The notes beneath the pieces are model-generated. The model was not told the DNA's origin. It was given only the letters and a program-made list of their open reading frames with translations, and did not search any database. The translations under genes and the position numbers were made by a program. This document shows, piece after piece, positions 7,081-14,529 of a stretch of DNA of 31,165 bases (position 1 is the first letter of the stretch; each line of letters starts with the position of its first letter). Source of the DNA: an uncultured Rhodospirillaceae bacterium (GTDB taxonomy: Bacteria > Pseudomonadota > Alphaproteobacteria > MPNO01); assembly GCA_937916005.1 (NCBI GenBank), contig CALGIA010000535.1, forward strand, positions 1 through 31,165, read 5' to 3'.

Positions 7081-7617
7081 TTGTTTCCCGTGACAGGCCT
7101 CGTGAGGCGCTCCTTGAGATGCATCGTGAGACGCATCGTGAGACGCATCGTCAATTTGCCAATTGCGGCGGGTCTGTGCGCCGCAATTCTTGTTGGCTGC
7201 ACGCCGGTGATGACCGAAGAAGATATTCCGGTGGGGGAGAGCGCCGTCCCTTCCAGGCCGGGCGACTCCAGGACGGACGGCGGGGCCCCGGAACAAACGA
7301 CCGAACCCGATGCCCCCATCGCCCATGTCGCCGTCAAGATCGACGACGATCCAGGGCAGCTGCTTGGGCTTGATGTCAAATCCCTGACCCGGCTTTTGGG
7401 CGCGCCGCGCTTTATGCGCCGCGACCCGCCTGCGCAGCTTTGGCGCTATCGCGACGAAGACTGTATTCTTGATTTGTTTCTATACGTGGCTGCAGGAAAG
7501 AAAACGGGATCAACCGTGCGCCATTTTGAAACGCGCAGCCTGTCAAAATCCAACATGTCGACCCGGAGCTGCCTGCGCGCCCTGCTGATCGCGCGGCGCC
7601 CATCGAAAGCCGGTTGA
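7081..7617 (+). CDS. Small lipoprotein with BamE-like C-terminal motif
   Basis: Predicted outer-membrane or periplasmic lipoprotein of up to 178 residues. A basic N-region is followed by a hydrophobic stretch and the lipobox LVGC, whose Cys is near residue 40. A Pro/Glu/Asp-rich linker follows. The C-terminal domain (about residues 92-160) has the pattern LTRLLGAPRFMRRDPPAQLW, then RYRDEDCILDLFLY, which resembles the LLG-x-P and WxY elements of BamE/SmpA-like lipoproteins; this is resemblance only. The start is uncertain: TTG at 7081 and in-frame GTG/TTG codons at 7090, 7102, 7114, 7126 and 7138 are all possible, none with a good ribosome binding site. Several of these lie in a 12-base tandem repeat encoding (I/L)VRR units, so the basic N-region has a repeat-built length. 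It converges with nth, with five bases between the stops. Confidence 0.75.
   Translation: MFPVTGLVRRSLRCIVRRIVRRIVNLPIAAGLCAAILVGCTPVMTEEDIPVGESAVPSRPGDSRTDGGAPEQTTEPDAPIAHVAVKIDDDPGQLLGLDVKSLTRLLGAPRFMRRDPPAQLWRYRDEDCILDLFLYVAAGKKTGSTVRHFETRSLSKSNMSTRSCLRALLIARRPSKAG
7098..7157 (+). repeat. 12-base tandem repeat at the start of the lipoprotein gene
   Basis: Five consecutive 12-base units from 7098. The third and fourth are identical (CATCGTGAGACG at 7122 and 7134) and the first, second and fifth are diverged. The period is four codons, giving repeated (I/L)VRR, and the first four units each contain an in-frame GTG or TTG. Confidence 0.8.
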
Positions 7618-7622
7618 AGAAA

Positions 7623-8276
7623 TTACGCTTCCGTCTTCGCCTTGAAGCCGCAGAATTCACTGACGATACAGCGCCAGCATTCCGGTTTTCGCGCCTTGCA
7701 GACATAGCGCCCATGCAGGATCAGCCAGTGATGGGCGTGGAGTTTCCATTTTTCCGGAGTCCGTTTTTCGAGTTTGCGTTCGACCACATCAACATTCTTG
7801 CCCGGCGCGAGCCCCGTGCGGTTCGAGATCCGGAATATATGGGTATCAACGGCGATCGTTGGTTCGCCGAAGGCGATGTTGAGAACGACGTTGGCGGTCT
7901 TGCGGCCGACGCCGGGAAGCGTCACCAGCGCATCCCGGTCGCGCGGCACTTCGCCGCCATATTCGGCGATGAGCATTTCGCTGAGCCTGATAACATTCTT
8001 CGCCTTGTTGCGGTATAGGCCGATGGTCTTGATGTGGTCGCGCACCCCGGCTTCGCCGAGAGCAATCATTTTTTCCGGCGTGTCGGCGATCTTGAACAGC
8101 GGCCCGGTCGCCTTGTTGACGCCGATATCGGTCGCCTGCGCCGACAGCACCACCGCCACCAGCAGGGTGTAAACATTCCTGTAATCCAGTTCGCCCTTCG
8201 GTTCAGGATCCGCTTCGGCAAGACGGTGATAGAAATTCTCCACCGCATCTTTTTTCATCATTGCGCACATGGACAT
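7623..8276 (-). CDS. nth: Endonuclease III (DNA glycosylase/AP lyase)
   Basis: Removes oxidised pyrimidines and cleaves the abasic site in base excision repair. The 217-residue protein matches the family length. The helix-hairpin-helix LPGVGRKTA contains the expected catalytic Lys126, and VDTHIFR carries catalytic Asp144. The 4Fe-4S loop is complete, with Cys193, 200, 203 and 209 (CX6CX2CX5C). Several closely spaced ATGs (8276, 8270, 8261, 8258) make the exact start uncertain; 8276 is the longest. It is convergent with the lipoprotein gene and divergent from DUF2244, a pairing frequent in alphaproteobacteria. The 125 bases between nth and DUF2244 contain a 7-base inverted repeat (8294-8300, 8331-8337). 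The assignment is secure. Confidence 0.96.
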   Translation of the reverse strand: MSMCAMMKKDAVENFYHRLAEADPEPKGELDYRNVYTLLVAVVLSAQATDIGVNKATGPLFKIADTPEKMIALGEAGVRDHIKTIGLYRNKAKNVIRLSEMLIAEYGGEVPRDRDALVTLPGVGRKTANVVLNIAFGEPTIAVDTHIFRISNRTGLAPGKNVDVVERKLEKRTPEKWKLHAHHWLILHGRYVCKARKPECWRCIVSEFCGFKAKTEA

Positions 8277-8293
8277 ACACTATCGCCAATTCA

Positions 8294-8337
8294 CCGGAGC
8301 ATAAAGCGTTCCAATATGCGCTCGTGTTCCGCTCCGG
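8294..8337. repeat. 7-base inverted repeat CCGGAGC/GCTCCGG in the nth-DUF2244 spacer
   Basis: Perfect arms at 8294-8300 and 8331-8337 with a 30-base interior, about 20 bases upstream of the nth start. It may be an operator or chance. Confidence 0.35.
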
Positions 8338-8363
8338 CGCATTAACCAAAAAGCGGAGAATGC

Positions 8364-8392
8364 TTGGCGTTTTTTATCTATCGGCCTAGCAT
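8364..8392 (+). promoter_or_regulatory. Candidate promoter for the DUF2244 gene
   Basis: TTGGCG (8364-8369), 17 bases, then TAGCAT (8387-8392). Predicted transcription start is near 8399, almost at the ATG at 8402, which would give a leaderless or nearly leaderless mRNA. Confidence 0.33.
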
Positions 8393-8401
8393 GTGGGCAT
8401 T

Positions 8402-8923
8402 ATGAAAAAGAACAATGGTTCATATAAAATGCAGGCTAATCCGCAGAATGACAACCCGGCGCTGTTTGAAGCAATCCTGGAGCCCCATAGAAGCCTGAGC
8501 CCGCGCGGGTTTCTGGTGCTCATTTCAGCCGTGGTAATGGTGAGTTTCATTGCGGGAATCGCCTTTGTCATGATTGGCGCATGGCCGGTATTTGGATTTA
8601 TCGGGCTCGACGCCGTTCTGATCTATGTGGCATTCAAGGTTAATTTCCATAGCGCCAAAATCCATGAATCGGTGAAACTTACCGAGAACATGCTTCTTGT
8701 GGAGAGGACGCAGCCCAACGGACAGGTGTCGAGCTGGCAGTTCCAGCCCTATTGGCTGCGGGTCGTAATTGAAGATGGCGATAGCCGGCTTATTTTATCG
8801 TCCCATGGAAAATCCGTGATCATCGGCGAGTTCCTGACGCCGAGCGAAAGAATCGATTTGGCCGATAACCTGCGCGCGGAACTCGACAAGCTGCGCGCCC
8901 CCCGTCATCAGCAGGCCGTCTGA
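8402..8923 (+). CDS. DUF2244 family inner-membrane protein
   Basis: A 173-residue protein recognised as DUF2244, an integral membrane family of unknown function widespread in alphaproteobacteria. Residues about 35-80 hold two hydrophobic helices separated by a short turn (around VMIGAWPVFGFIG). The C-terminal soluble part begins with FKVNFHSAKIH and has the family pattern LLVERTQPNGQ, then WQFQPYWLRVVIE, and HGKSVIIGEFLTPSER. ATG at 8402 is chosen over an upstream GTG at 8393; an internal ATG at 8438 is possible. No recognisable ribosome binding site exists, and a promoter candidate falls almost on the start. It is divergent from nth, and this neighbourhood is conserved in alphaproteobacteria, but no role in repair has been shown to my knowledge. 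Confidence 0.88.
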   Translation: MKKNNGSYKMQANPQNDNPALFEAILEPHRSLSPRGFLVLISAVVMVSFIAGIAFVMIGAWPVFGFIGLDAVLIYVAFKVNFHSAKIHESVKLTENMLLVERTQPNGQVSSWQFQPYWLRVVIEDGDSRLILSSHGKSVIIGEFLTPSERIDLADNLRAELDKLRAPRHQQAV

Positions 8924-9005
8924 CCAGAGCCCTTTCCGACCGAATGAAACAGCAACCGCAAGATTCGGGTGGCGGCGACCCCGGCCGCGCGATTATGGTT
9001 TGTGA

Positions 9006-9869
9006 ATGGAACCGCAGAACCAGTCACGCGATTACGCCCGGGTCGAAAAGGCCATCCGGTACATTGAAGCGCATTACCGTGACCAGCCGACACTGGACCG
9101 GATCGCCGCGGAAACCGGGCTAAGCCCATACCATTTCCAGCGCCTGTTCACCCGCTGGGCCGGGATCAGCCCGAAACAATTTGTCCGTTACCTGACCGTC
9201 GAATACGCCAAGACGTCGCTTGACCGGACTGAGCCCGTGTTGGACGCGGCGCTGGAGGCGGGCTTGAGCGGGCCCAGCCGGCTCCATGATTTGTTCGTTG
9301 ATTACGAAGCCGTTTCGCCCGGTGAATACAAGACCATGGGGGCCGGTTTGGATTTCCGCTATGGCTTCCACGATGGTCCGTTCGGCGCATTTCTGCTGGC
9401 CGCGACTGATCGGGGAATCTGTTCGCTGACCTTTGTGGGCGACACCGGGGAAGAACGTGATGGCCGGCTAGCGGGCCTTCAGACGCACTGGCCGGGTGGA
9501 AATTTTATTCATGATCCGGACTTTACCGGCGATCTGGCGAAACAGGCCTTCGCGCCCAAAACCAAGAGCGCACGCGACCCGGTAAGGGTCTGGTTAAAAG
9601 GCACCAATTTCCAGATTCAGGTGTGGAAGGCTTTGCTTTCAGTGCCCATGGGCCGACTATCGAGCTATGGGGGAATCGGGCGCGCGATGGGCAAGCCGCG
9701 GGCGGCCCGCGCGATCGGCAGCGCCCTGGCCGACAACCCGGTGGCCTGGCTAATTCCGTGCCATCGGGTGATCCGCGCCACGGGCGGTTTCGAAACCGAT
9801 TACCGTTGGGGCAGCGCCCGCAAGCGGGCGATGATCGGATGGGAAGCGGCGCAAGATTCACTTAGGTGA
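9006..9869 (+). CDS. AraC-type regulator fused to O6-alkylguanine-DNA alkyltransferase (Ada without the zinc domain)
   Basis: A 287-residue bifunctional protein. Residues about 10-110 form an AraC-family double helix-turn-helix (TLDRIAAETGLSPYHFQRLF, then AALEAGLSGPSRLHDLF). Residues about 125-285 form the methyltransferase domain with the PCHRVI active site, methyl-accepting Cys252, and the YRWG-x2-RK motif seen in Ada. It should repair O6-methylguanine by irreversible methyl transfer to Cys252 and bind DNA. It lacks the N-terminal Ada domain with four zinc-binding Cys residues that accepts methyl groups from phosphotriesters, so classical methylation-triggered activation seems impossible. 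ATG at 9006 has no strong ribosome binding site. It converges with dapB, eight bases apart. How it is induced is unknown from this sequence. Confidence 0.92.
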   Translation: MEPQNQSRDYARVEKAIRYIEAHYRDQPTLDRIAAETGLSPYHFQRLFTRWAGISPKQFVRYLTVEYAKTSLDRTEPVLDAALEAGLSGPSRLHDLFVDYEAVSPGEYKTMGAGLDFRYGFHDGPFGAFLLAATDRGICSLTFVGDTGEERDGRLAGLQTHWPGGNFIHDPDFTGDLAKQAFAPKTKSARDPVRVWLKGTNFQIQVWKALLSVPMGRLSSYGGIGRAMGKPRAARAIGSALADNPVAWLIPCHRVIRATGGFETDYRWGSARKRAMIGWEAAQDSLR

Positions 9870-9877
9870 AAATCGCT

Positions 9878-10693
9878 CTATTCGGACGGCAATCCCAACA
9901 CATCGAACATGGTGTAAAATCCGGCCGGCCGGTCGCGCGCCCAAAGCGCCGCGTCGACCGCCCCGCGAGCAAAGATCTGCCGCGAGGAGGCTTTATGGGT
10001 GAGCTCAAGCCTTTCGCCCTCGATCGCGAAGATCACCGAATGATCGCCGGTCACGTCACCGCCGCGAAGCGTCGCAAAACCGATATCGCCCTGCTTGCGG
10101 GGACCGGTACGGCCTTCGCGGGTCATTTGGGAAACCTCGGCCAGGTCGACGCCACGGCCGGCGGCGGCGGCGCGGCCCAGACCCAAGGCGGTTCCGGAGG
10201 GCGCATCCACCTTGTGCTTATGGTGCATTTCCAGGATTTCGATATCGAACCTGTCGTCCAGCATGGCCGCCGCCTGGCGGGTCAGTGCAAACAATATATT
10301 GACCGGCTTGCTCATATTGGGCGCGTGGACAATCGTTGCACCGGCGCCGGCCTCGCGGAGGATCGCCTCGCCCGCCGCATCGAGACCGGTGGTGCCAATG
10401 ACATGCACCCGTCCCGTATCGGCCGCTATTCTGGCATGCTCAATGGTGGCGTCGGGCAGGGTAAACTCGATCACCGCATCGACCTGGGCGAACATGGAAG
10501 CCGCATCGTCGCCAATAATCACGCCGGTCGCGCCGATACCCGCGAGTTCGCCGGCATCCCGCCCGATGGCCGGACTGCCCGGCATATCGCAGGCCGCGAT
10601 AGCCACACAGCCGTCGGTTTCCATGACCTGACGCAAAACCGCGCCACCCATGCGGCCCCCCGCCCCCATCACGCCAATCTTGAGATCCGCCAT
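9878..10693 (-). CDS. dapB: 4-hydroxy-tetrahydrodipicolinate reductase
   Basis: Second committed step of the diaminopimelate/lysine pathway, supplying lysine and peptidoglycan diaminopimelate. The 271-residue protein has the N-terminal Rossmann motif GAGGRMGG (residues 10-17), the GTTG nucleotide loop (100-103), and the substrate-binding and catalytic segment HHKHKVDAPSGTA with His157/158 and Lys161. ATG at 10693 has a GGGGAAA ribosome binding site; a TTG five codons upstream is less likely. It is last in the hrcA-grpE-dnaK-dnaJ direction, separated from dnaJ by a receiver-domain remnant. A dnaJ-dapB neighbourhood is common in alphaproteobacteria, which suggests the remnant is an intruder. 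The assignment is secure. Confidence 0.97.
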   Translation of the reverse strand: MADLKIGVMGAGGRMGGAVLRQVMETDGCVAIAACDMPGSPAIGRDAGELAGIGATGVIIGDDAASMFAQVDAVIEFTLPDATIEHARIAADTGRVHVIGTTGLDAAGEAILREAGAGATIVHAPNMSKPVNILFALTRQAAAMLDDRFDIEILEMHHKHKVDAPSGTALGLGRAAAAGRGVDLAEVSQMTREGRTGPRKQGDIGFATLRGGDVTGDHSVIFAIEGERLELTHKASSRQIFARGAVDAALWARDRPAGFYTMFDVLGLPSE

Positions 10694-10849
10694 GTCAAAT
10701 TTCCCCAACAGAGTCAGCCGCGCCTTCAGCGCCCATTATAAACATAACAGGCAATGGCATTGTCATTGAAACCGAGGGAAGCGACGGCGCTTTCCGCGTC
10801 ACGGTCGCCCTGGATTCGTGATGGAACTGGTCGGAATTTATACCGCAGA

Positions 10850-11191
10850 TTACGCGGCGCGGCTGAAGGCCACGCCGCATTGCCGTTCGATGGCTGCGAT
10901 TAGATCGGCGGTCACGAGTGGTTTTTTTACCATGTCATTCATGCCGCTTTGGAGATAATTGGCCTTATCCTCGTCGCTTGCACGACCGGTCAGCGCAATG
11001 ATTGGAACATTGGCGCCGTTTCCGGGAAGCGCCCGAATGGCCGTGACGTTTTCGAGACCAAATTTTCCGAGCACGTTCCCTACCAGCAATTGGTTGGCCC
11101 GGACGCCTTCGGTCCATGGGGAGCAATCCCATACATAAAGCGGTAGACTATTGATGTAGAAATATGAAATAGTTAGCGACAAATATCCCAA
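10850..11191 (-). pseudogene. Remnant of a response-regulator receiver domain, missing the phosphoacceptor region
   Basis: An open frame of 113 codons between dnaJ and dapB. Residues 30-45 (VRANQLLVGNVLGKFG) match helix 1 of a CheY-like receiver. Residues 51-105 (AIRALPG, then VPIIALTG, GMNDMVKKPL) match its second half, including the conserved Thr of ALTG and the Lys of KKPL. The stretch of about 40-45 residues that should lie between them, holding the strand with the phosphorylated Asp, is absent; the two halves are joined near 11056-11042 by LENVT. Residues 1-29 do not look like a receiver start, and the only upstream start is a TTG. It most resembles the C-terminal receiver of a hybrid histidine kinase that has lost its N-terminus and an internal segment. 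No stop interrupts the fragment, so it may still be read through from dnaJ. Confidence 0.7.
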
Positions 11192-11194
11192 ACA

Positions 11195-12334
11195 CTATTC
11201 GGTCAAATCGTCCCAGAGTTCCTTGACCTTGGAGAAAAAGCCTTCGGCCTGGGGGCTGGTCGCCTTGTCGCCCTTGCCGCCGCCTTTTTCGAATTCCTTG
11301 AGCAATTCCTGCTGGCCCTTGGTGAGGTTGACCGGGGTTTCCACCACGATTTCGATATACATGTCGCCGCGGCCGCGGCCGTGCAAACCCGTCATTCCCT
11401 TACCCCGCAGCCGGAACTGGTGCGCGGATTGGGTCCCCGACGGTATCGTTACCTTGGCCCGGCCGCCATCGATGGTCGGCACTTGAACCGACCCACCCAG
11501 GGCAGCGGTGGTCATTGCCAGAGGCACCGTGCAAAAGATGTTTGCGCCCTCGCGTTGGAAGAGCTTATGGGGCTTGGTGGTAATGAAGATATAGAGATCG
11601 CCCGCCGGTGCGCCGCGCATACCGGCCTCGCCCTCACCGGACAGGCGGATGCGGGTGCCGTCTTCAACGCCCTGGGGAATGTTGACCGAAAGGGTCTTTT
11701 CCTTATGTACCCGCCCCGCGCCCGTGCATGTCTTGCAAGGGCTTTCGATAACCTGGCCGAGGCCGCCGCACGTCCCGCAGGTGCGTTCGATGGTAAAGAA
11801 CCCCTGCTGACTTCGCACCTTGCCGCGTCCGTGGCAGGCCAGGCAGCCCGTCGGCTTACTTCCCGGTTCGGCCCCGTTGCCGTTGCAGCTTTCGCAAACA
11901 ACGGATGTTGGCACCTTGATGCGGGTTTCGCGGCCCTTGAACGCCTCATCAAGGCTGATTTCCATATTATAGCGCAGATCGGAGCCGCGGCTGGCTGACG
12001 CGCCGCCCGACTGCCGCCCGCCCACGAAGTCGCCAAACATTTCATCAAAGATATCGGCAAAACCGGATGTGAAATTACCGGCCCCGCCACCGGCGCCGGG
12101 ACCGCCATTTTCAAACGCCGCATGGCCAAACTGGTCATAGGCCGCGCGTTTCTGATCATCCTTCAGGATGTCATAGGCTTCGTTGATTTCCTTGAATTTA
12201 TGTTCAGCCGCGGCATCGCCGGAATTCCGATCAGGATGATATTCCATGGCGAGCTTCCGGTACGCCCGCTTCATCTCGTCGGCATCGGCGCCCCGCGCAA
12301 CACCGAGCGTTTCGTAATAATCCTGCTTGGCCAT
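11195..12334 (-). CDS. dnaJ: Chaperone DnaJ (Hsp40)
   Basis: Co-chaperone that stimulates DnaK ATPase and delivers unfolded substrates. The 379-residue protein has the whole class A layout: an N-terminal J domain with the HPD motif (residues 33-35 from the ATG), a Gly/Phe-rich linker (about 74-115), a zinc domain with four CXXCXGXG repeats (CESCNGNG, CLACHGRG, CGTCGGLG, CKTCTGAG, about 147-212), and the C-terminal substrate-binding domains. ATG at 12334 begins MAKQDYYE as in other DnaJ proteins; an in-frame TTG two codons upstream is less likely. It follows dnaK after 110 bases containing a GGCCGG/CCGGCC hairpin, so expression from dnaK is likely with some attenuation. The assignment is secure. 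Confidence 0.98.
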   Translation of the reverse strand: MAKQDYYETLGVARGADADEMKRAYRKLAMEYHPDRNSGDAAAEHKFKEINEAYDILKDDQKRAAYDQFGHAAFENGGPGAGGGAGNFTSGFADIFDEMFGDFVGGRQSGGASASRGSDLRYNMEISLDEAFKGRETRIKVPTSVVCESCNGNGAEPGSKPTGCLACHGRGKVRSQQGFFTIERTCGTCGGLGQVIESPCKTCTGAGRVHKEKTLSVNIPQGVEDGTRIRLSGEGEAGMRGAPAGDLYIFITTKPHKLFQREGANIFCTVPLAMTTAALGGSVQVPTIDGGRAKVTIPSGTQSAHQFRLRGKGMTGLHGRGRGDMYIEIVVETPVNLTKGQQELLKEFEKGGGKGDKATSPQAEGFFSKVKELWDDLTE

Positions 12335-12387
12335 ACTCAATCGAACCTGATTGCCTGACGCCCCGAAAGGCTACTTACAAACCCTTG

Positions 12388-12403
12388 GGCCGGCTCTCCG
12401 GCC
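12388..12403 (-). repeat. Perfect hairpin between dnaK and dnaJ
   Basis: GGCCGG-CTCT-CCGGCC, 6-base arms with a 4-base loop and no T-run. It lies 41 bases past the dnaK stop. It could limit read-through or protect the dnaK message end. Confidence 0.45.
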
Positions 12404-12444
12404 GGCGCTTGGGAACAGCAGATTTTCATAATCTCCGGCGCCTA

Positions 12445-14388
12445 TCAGGCCGTGCTGTCCTTGCGGTCGTCGTCAACCTCCTCAAAATCGGCATCCACGA
12501 CCGTCGCGCCATCGCCGCCGGATTCGTCATGGCCGGACGCGCCGTCCGCATCGGCCGTGCCTTCACCGGCGGCCTCGGCTTCCTGTTGCGCCTTGTACAT
12601 AATTTCGCCCAGCCTCATTGCCGATTGTGACAACGCCTCGGTCTTGGCGGTGATCGCTTCGACATCCTCTCCAGCCAGGACTTCCCGAAGGGCAGCGACA
12701 TCGGCCTCAATCTGGGATTTGTCTTCCTCTGGAACCTTATCGCCGAACTCACCAAGACTTTTCTCGGTCGAATAAATCAGGCTATCCGCCTGATTTCGCG
12801 TCTCGACCTGCTCCTTGCGCTTTTTGTCTTCGTCGGCATTGGCTTCGGCATCCTTCATCATCTGATCGATGTCCGCATCGGACAACCCGCCGGATGCCTG
12901 GATTCGGATCGCCTGTTCCTTGCCGGTCGCCTTGTCCTTGGCGCCAACATTTACAATTCCATTGGCATCGATATCGAAGGTAACCTCGATTTGCGGAATG
13001 CCACGCGGCGCAGCGGGAATTCCGACCAAATCGAACTGACCGAGAAGCTTATTGTCGGCCGCCATTTCGCGCTCGCCCTGGAATACGCGAATTGTCACCG
13101 CGCCCTGACTATCTTCAGCGGTCGAAAATGTCTGGCTTTTCTTGGTTGGGATCGTGGTGTTTCTATCGATAAGCCGCGTAAACACGCCACCCAATGTTTC
13201 GATGCCAAGCGATAGCGGCGTCACATCGAGCAGCAACACGTCCTTGACGTCGCCCTTGAGCACGCCGGCCTGGATGGCCGCGCCGATGGCGACAACCTCA
13301 TCCGGGTTGACGCTGCGATTGGGTTCACGCCCAAAGATGTTTTTCACGGTTTCGCCGATCTTGGGCATGCGCGTCATGCCGCCGACCAGAATGACTTCGT
13401 CAATTTCTCCGGCCGACAGACCGGCGTCCTTCAATGCGGCCTTGCAGGGCCCGATGGTGCGTTCGACGAGCTCGTCAACAAGGGCTTCCAGCTTGGAGCG
13501 GGTAAGCCGGATGTTGAGATGTTTCGGCCCGGCCTGATCGGCCGTGATGAAGGGCAGGTTGACCTCCGTCTGGGCCGCGCCGGAGAGTTCGATCTTTGCT
13601 TTTTCAGCAGCTTCCTTCAGGCGCTGAAGCGCAAGCGGATCGCCCCGCAGATCAATGTCGTTTTCCTTTTTAAACTCATCAGCGAGATAATCGATGATGC
13701 GCTGATCGAAATCTTCGCCGCCGAGAAACGTATCGCCATTGGTGGACTTCACCTCGAAAACGCCATCGCCGATTTCCAGGATTGAAATATCGAACGTGCC
13801 GCCGCCGAGGTCATAAACCGCGATGGTGCCGGCGGTTTTTTTCTCCATGCCATAGGCAAGCGCGGCAGCTGTGGGCTCATTGATGATGCGCAGCACGTCG
13901 AGTCCGGCAATCTTGCCGGCGTCCTTGGTCGCCTGGCGCTGGGAATCGTTGAAATAGGCCGGTACGGTAATCACCGCCTCGGTCACTTCCTCGCCCAGAT
14001 GCGCCTCGGCGGTTTCTTTCATTTTCTGAAGAATGAAGGCTGAAATCTGGCTCGGAGAATATTTCTCACCGTCGCATTCCACCCATGCGTCGCCATTATC
14101 GGCCTTGATGATTTTATAGGAGACCAGTTCCTGGTCTTTTTTGGTCGTGGGGTCGTCCGCGGCGCGGCCAATCAGACGCTTGATCGCGAACAGCGTGTTG
14201 GTCGGGTTGGTGACCGCCTGTCGTTTTGCGGCCTGGCCCACCAGGCGTTCGCCCGCGCCGGTAAATGCCACCATCGAGGGCGTGGTTCGCACACCTTCGG
14301 AATTTTCTATGACCCTGACGTCACTGCCGTCCATGACGGCGACACAGGAATTCGTGGTTCCCAAATCGATACCGATTGCTCTGCCCAT
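12445..14388 (-). CDS. dnaK: Chaperone DnaK (Hsp70)
   Basis: ATP-dependent chaperone at the centre of the heat-shock network, acting with DnaJ and GrpE in the cytoplasm. The 647-residue length is normal. The nucleotide-binding domain starts with IGIDLGTTNSCVAVMDG and contains YDLGGGTFDISILE and ILVGGMTRMPKI. The substrate-binding domain has the DVTPLSLGIETLGG entry and the lid ends in the usual acidic, Gly-rich tail containing DADFEEVDDD. ATG at 14388 has a GAGGGCC ribosome binding site about seven bases upstream. It has its own 222-base upstream region after grpE with a promoter candidate (14501-14529) and a strong leader hairpin (14414-14452). The assignment is secure. Confidence 0.99.
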   Translation of the reverse strand: MGRAIGIDLGTTNSCVAVMDGSDVRVIENSEGVRTTPSMVAFTGAGERLVGQAAKRQAVTNPTNTLFAIKRLIGRAADDPTTKKDQELVSYKIIKADNGDAWVECDGEKYSPSQISAFILQKMKETAEAHLGEEVTEAVITVPAYFNDSQRQATKDAGKIAGLDVLRIINEPTAAALAYGMEKKTAGTIAVYDLGGGTFDISILEIGDGVFEVKSTNGDTFLGGEDFDQRIIDYLADEFKKENDIDLRGDPLALQRLKEAAEKAKIELSGAAQTEVNLPFITADQAGPKHLNIRLTRSKLEALVDELVERTIGPCKAALKDAGLSAGEIDEVILVGGMTRMPKIGETVKNIFGREPNRSVNPDEVVAIGAAIQAGVLKGDVKDVLLLDVTPLSLGIETLGGVFTRLIDRNTTIPTKKSQTFSTAEDSQGAVTIRVFQGEREMAADNKLLGQFDLVGIPAAPRGIPQIEVTFDIDANGIVNVGAKDKATGKEQAIRIQASGGLSDADIDQMMKDAEANADEDKKRKEQVETRNQADSLIYSTEKSLGEFGDKVPEEDKSQIEADVAALREVLAGEDVEAITAKTEALSQSAMRLGEIMYKAQQEAEAAGEGTADADGASGHDESGGDGATVVDADFEEVDDDRKDSTA

Positions 14389-14413
14389 TTTCTGGCCCTC
14401 TATTTACTGTGGC

Positions 14414-14452
14414 GGATTCCCATCAGCCCGTTTTGGCGCTGATACGGAATCC
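14414..14452 (-). other. Leader hairpin upstream of dnaK
   Basis: A long stem in the dnaK 5' leader. In the plus orientation GGATTCC (14414-14420) pairs with GGAATCC (14446-14452), and ATCAGC (14422-14427) with GCTGAT (14438-14443). The two are separated by a small asymmetric internal loop (1 against 2 bases) and closed by a 10-base loop. GGCG (14411-14414) and CGCC (14460-14463) could close an alternative larger structure. The hairpin ends 25 bases before the ATG and does not cover the ribosome binding site directly. Confidence 0.55.
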
Positions 14453-14500
14453 CCTGATTCGCCATGCGGATTCGAACGATGTCGTTCACTGTCCCGCGGA

Positions 14501-14529
14501 TATATGGGTAGGCGATCGGTCGCGTACAA
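14501..14529 (-). promoter_or_regulatory. Candidate dnaK promoter (sigma-32-like or sigma-70)
   Basis: Minus strand TTGTAC (14529-14524), then CATATA (14506-14501) after 17 bases. The -10 lies within CCCATATAT, close to the CCCCAT-x-T type -10 of heat-shock sigma factor promoters, with TTG about 18 bases before it. Both readings point to a start about 105 bases upstream of the dnaK ATG. Confidence 0.45.

Noticed and set aside
8361..8376. T-run GTTTTTTAT as a rho-independent terminator for nth or DUF2244
   Set aside because: Only a 4-base AAGC/GCTT stem precedes it, and it lies in a divergent promoter region where no transcript should end.
9866..10741. Plus-strand open frame of 291 codons opposite dapB
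   Set aside because: Antisense to dapB with its intact HHKHK motif; no protein family signal.
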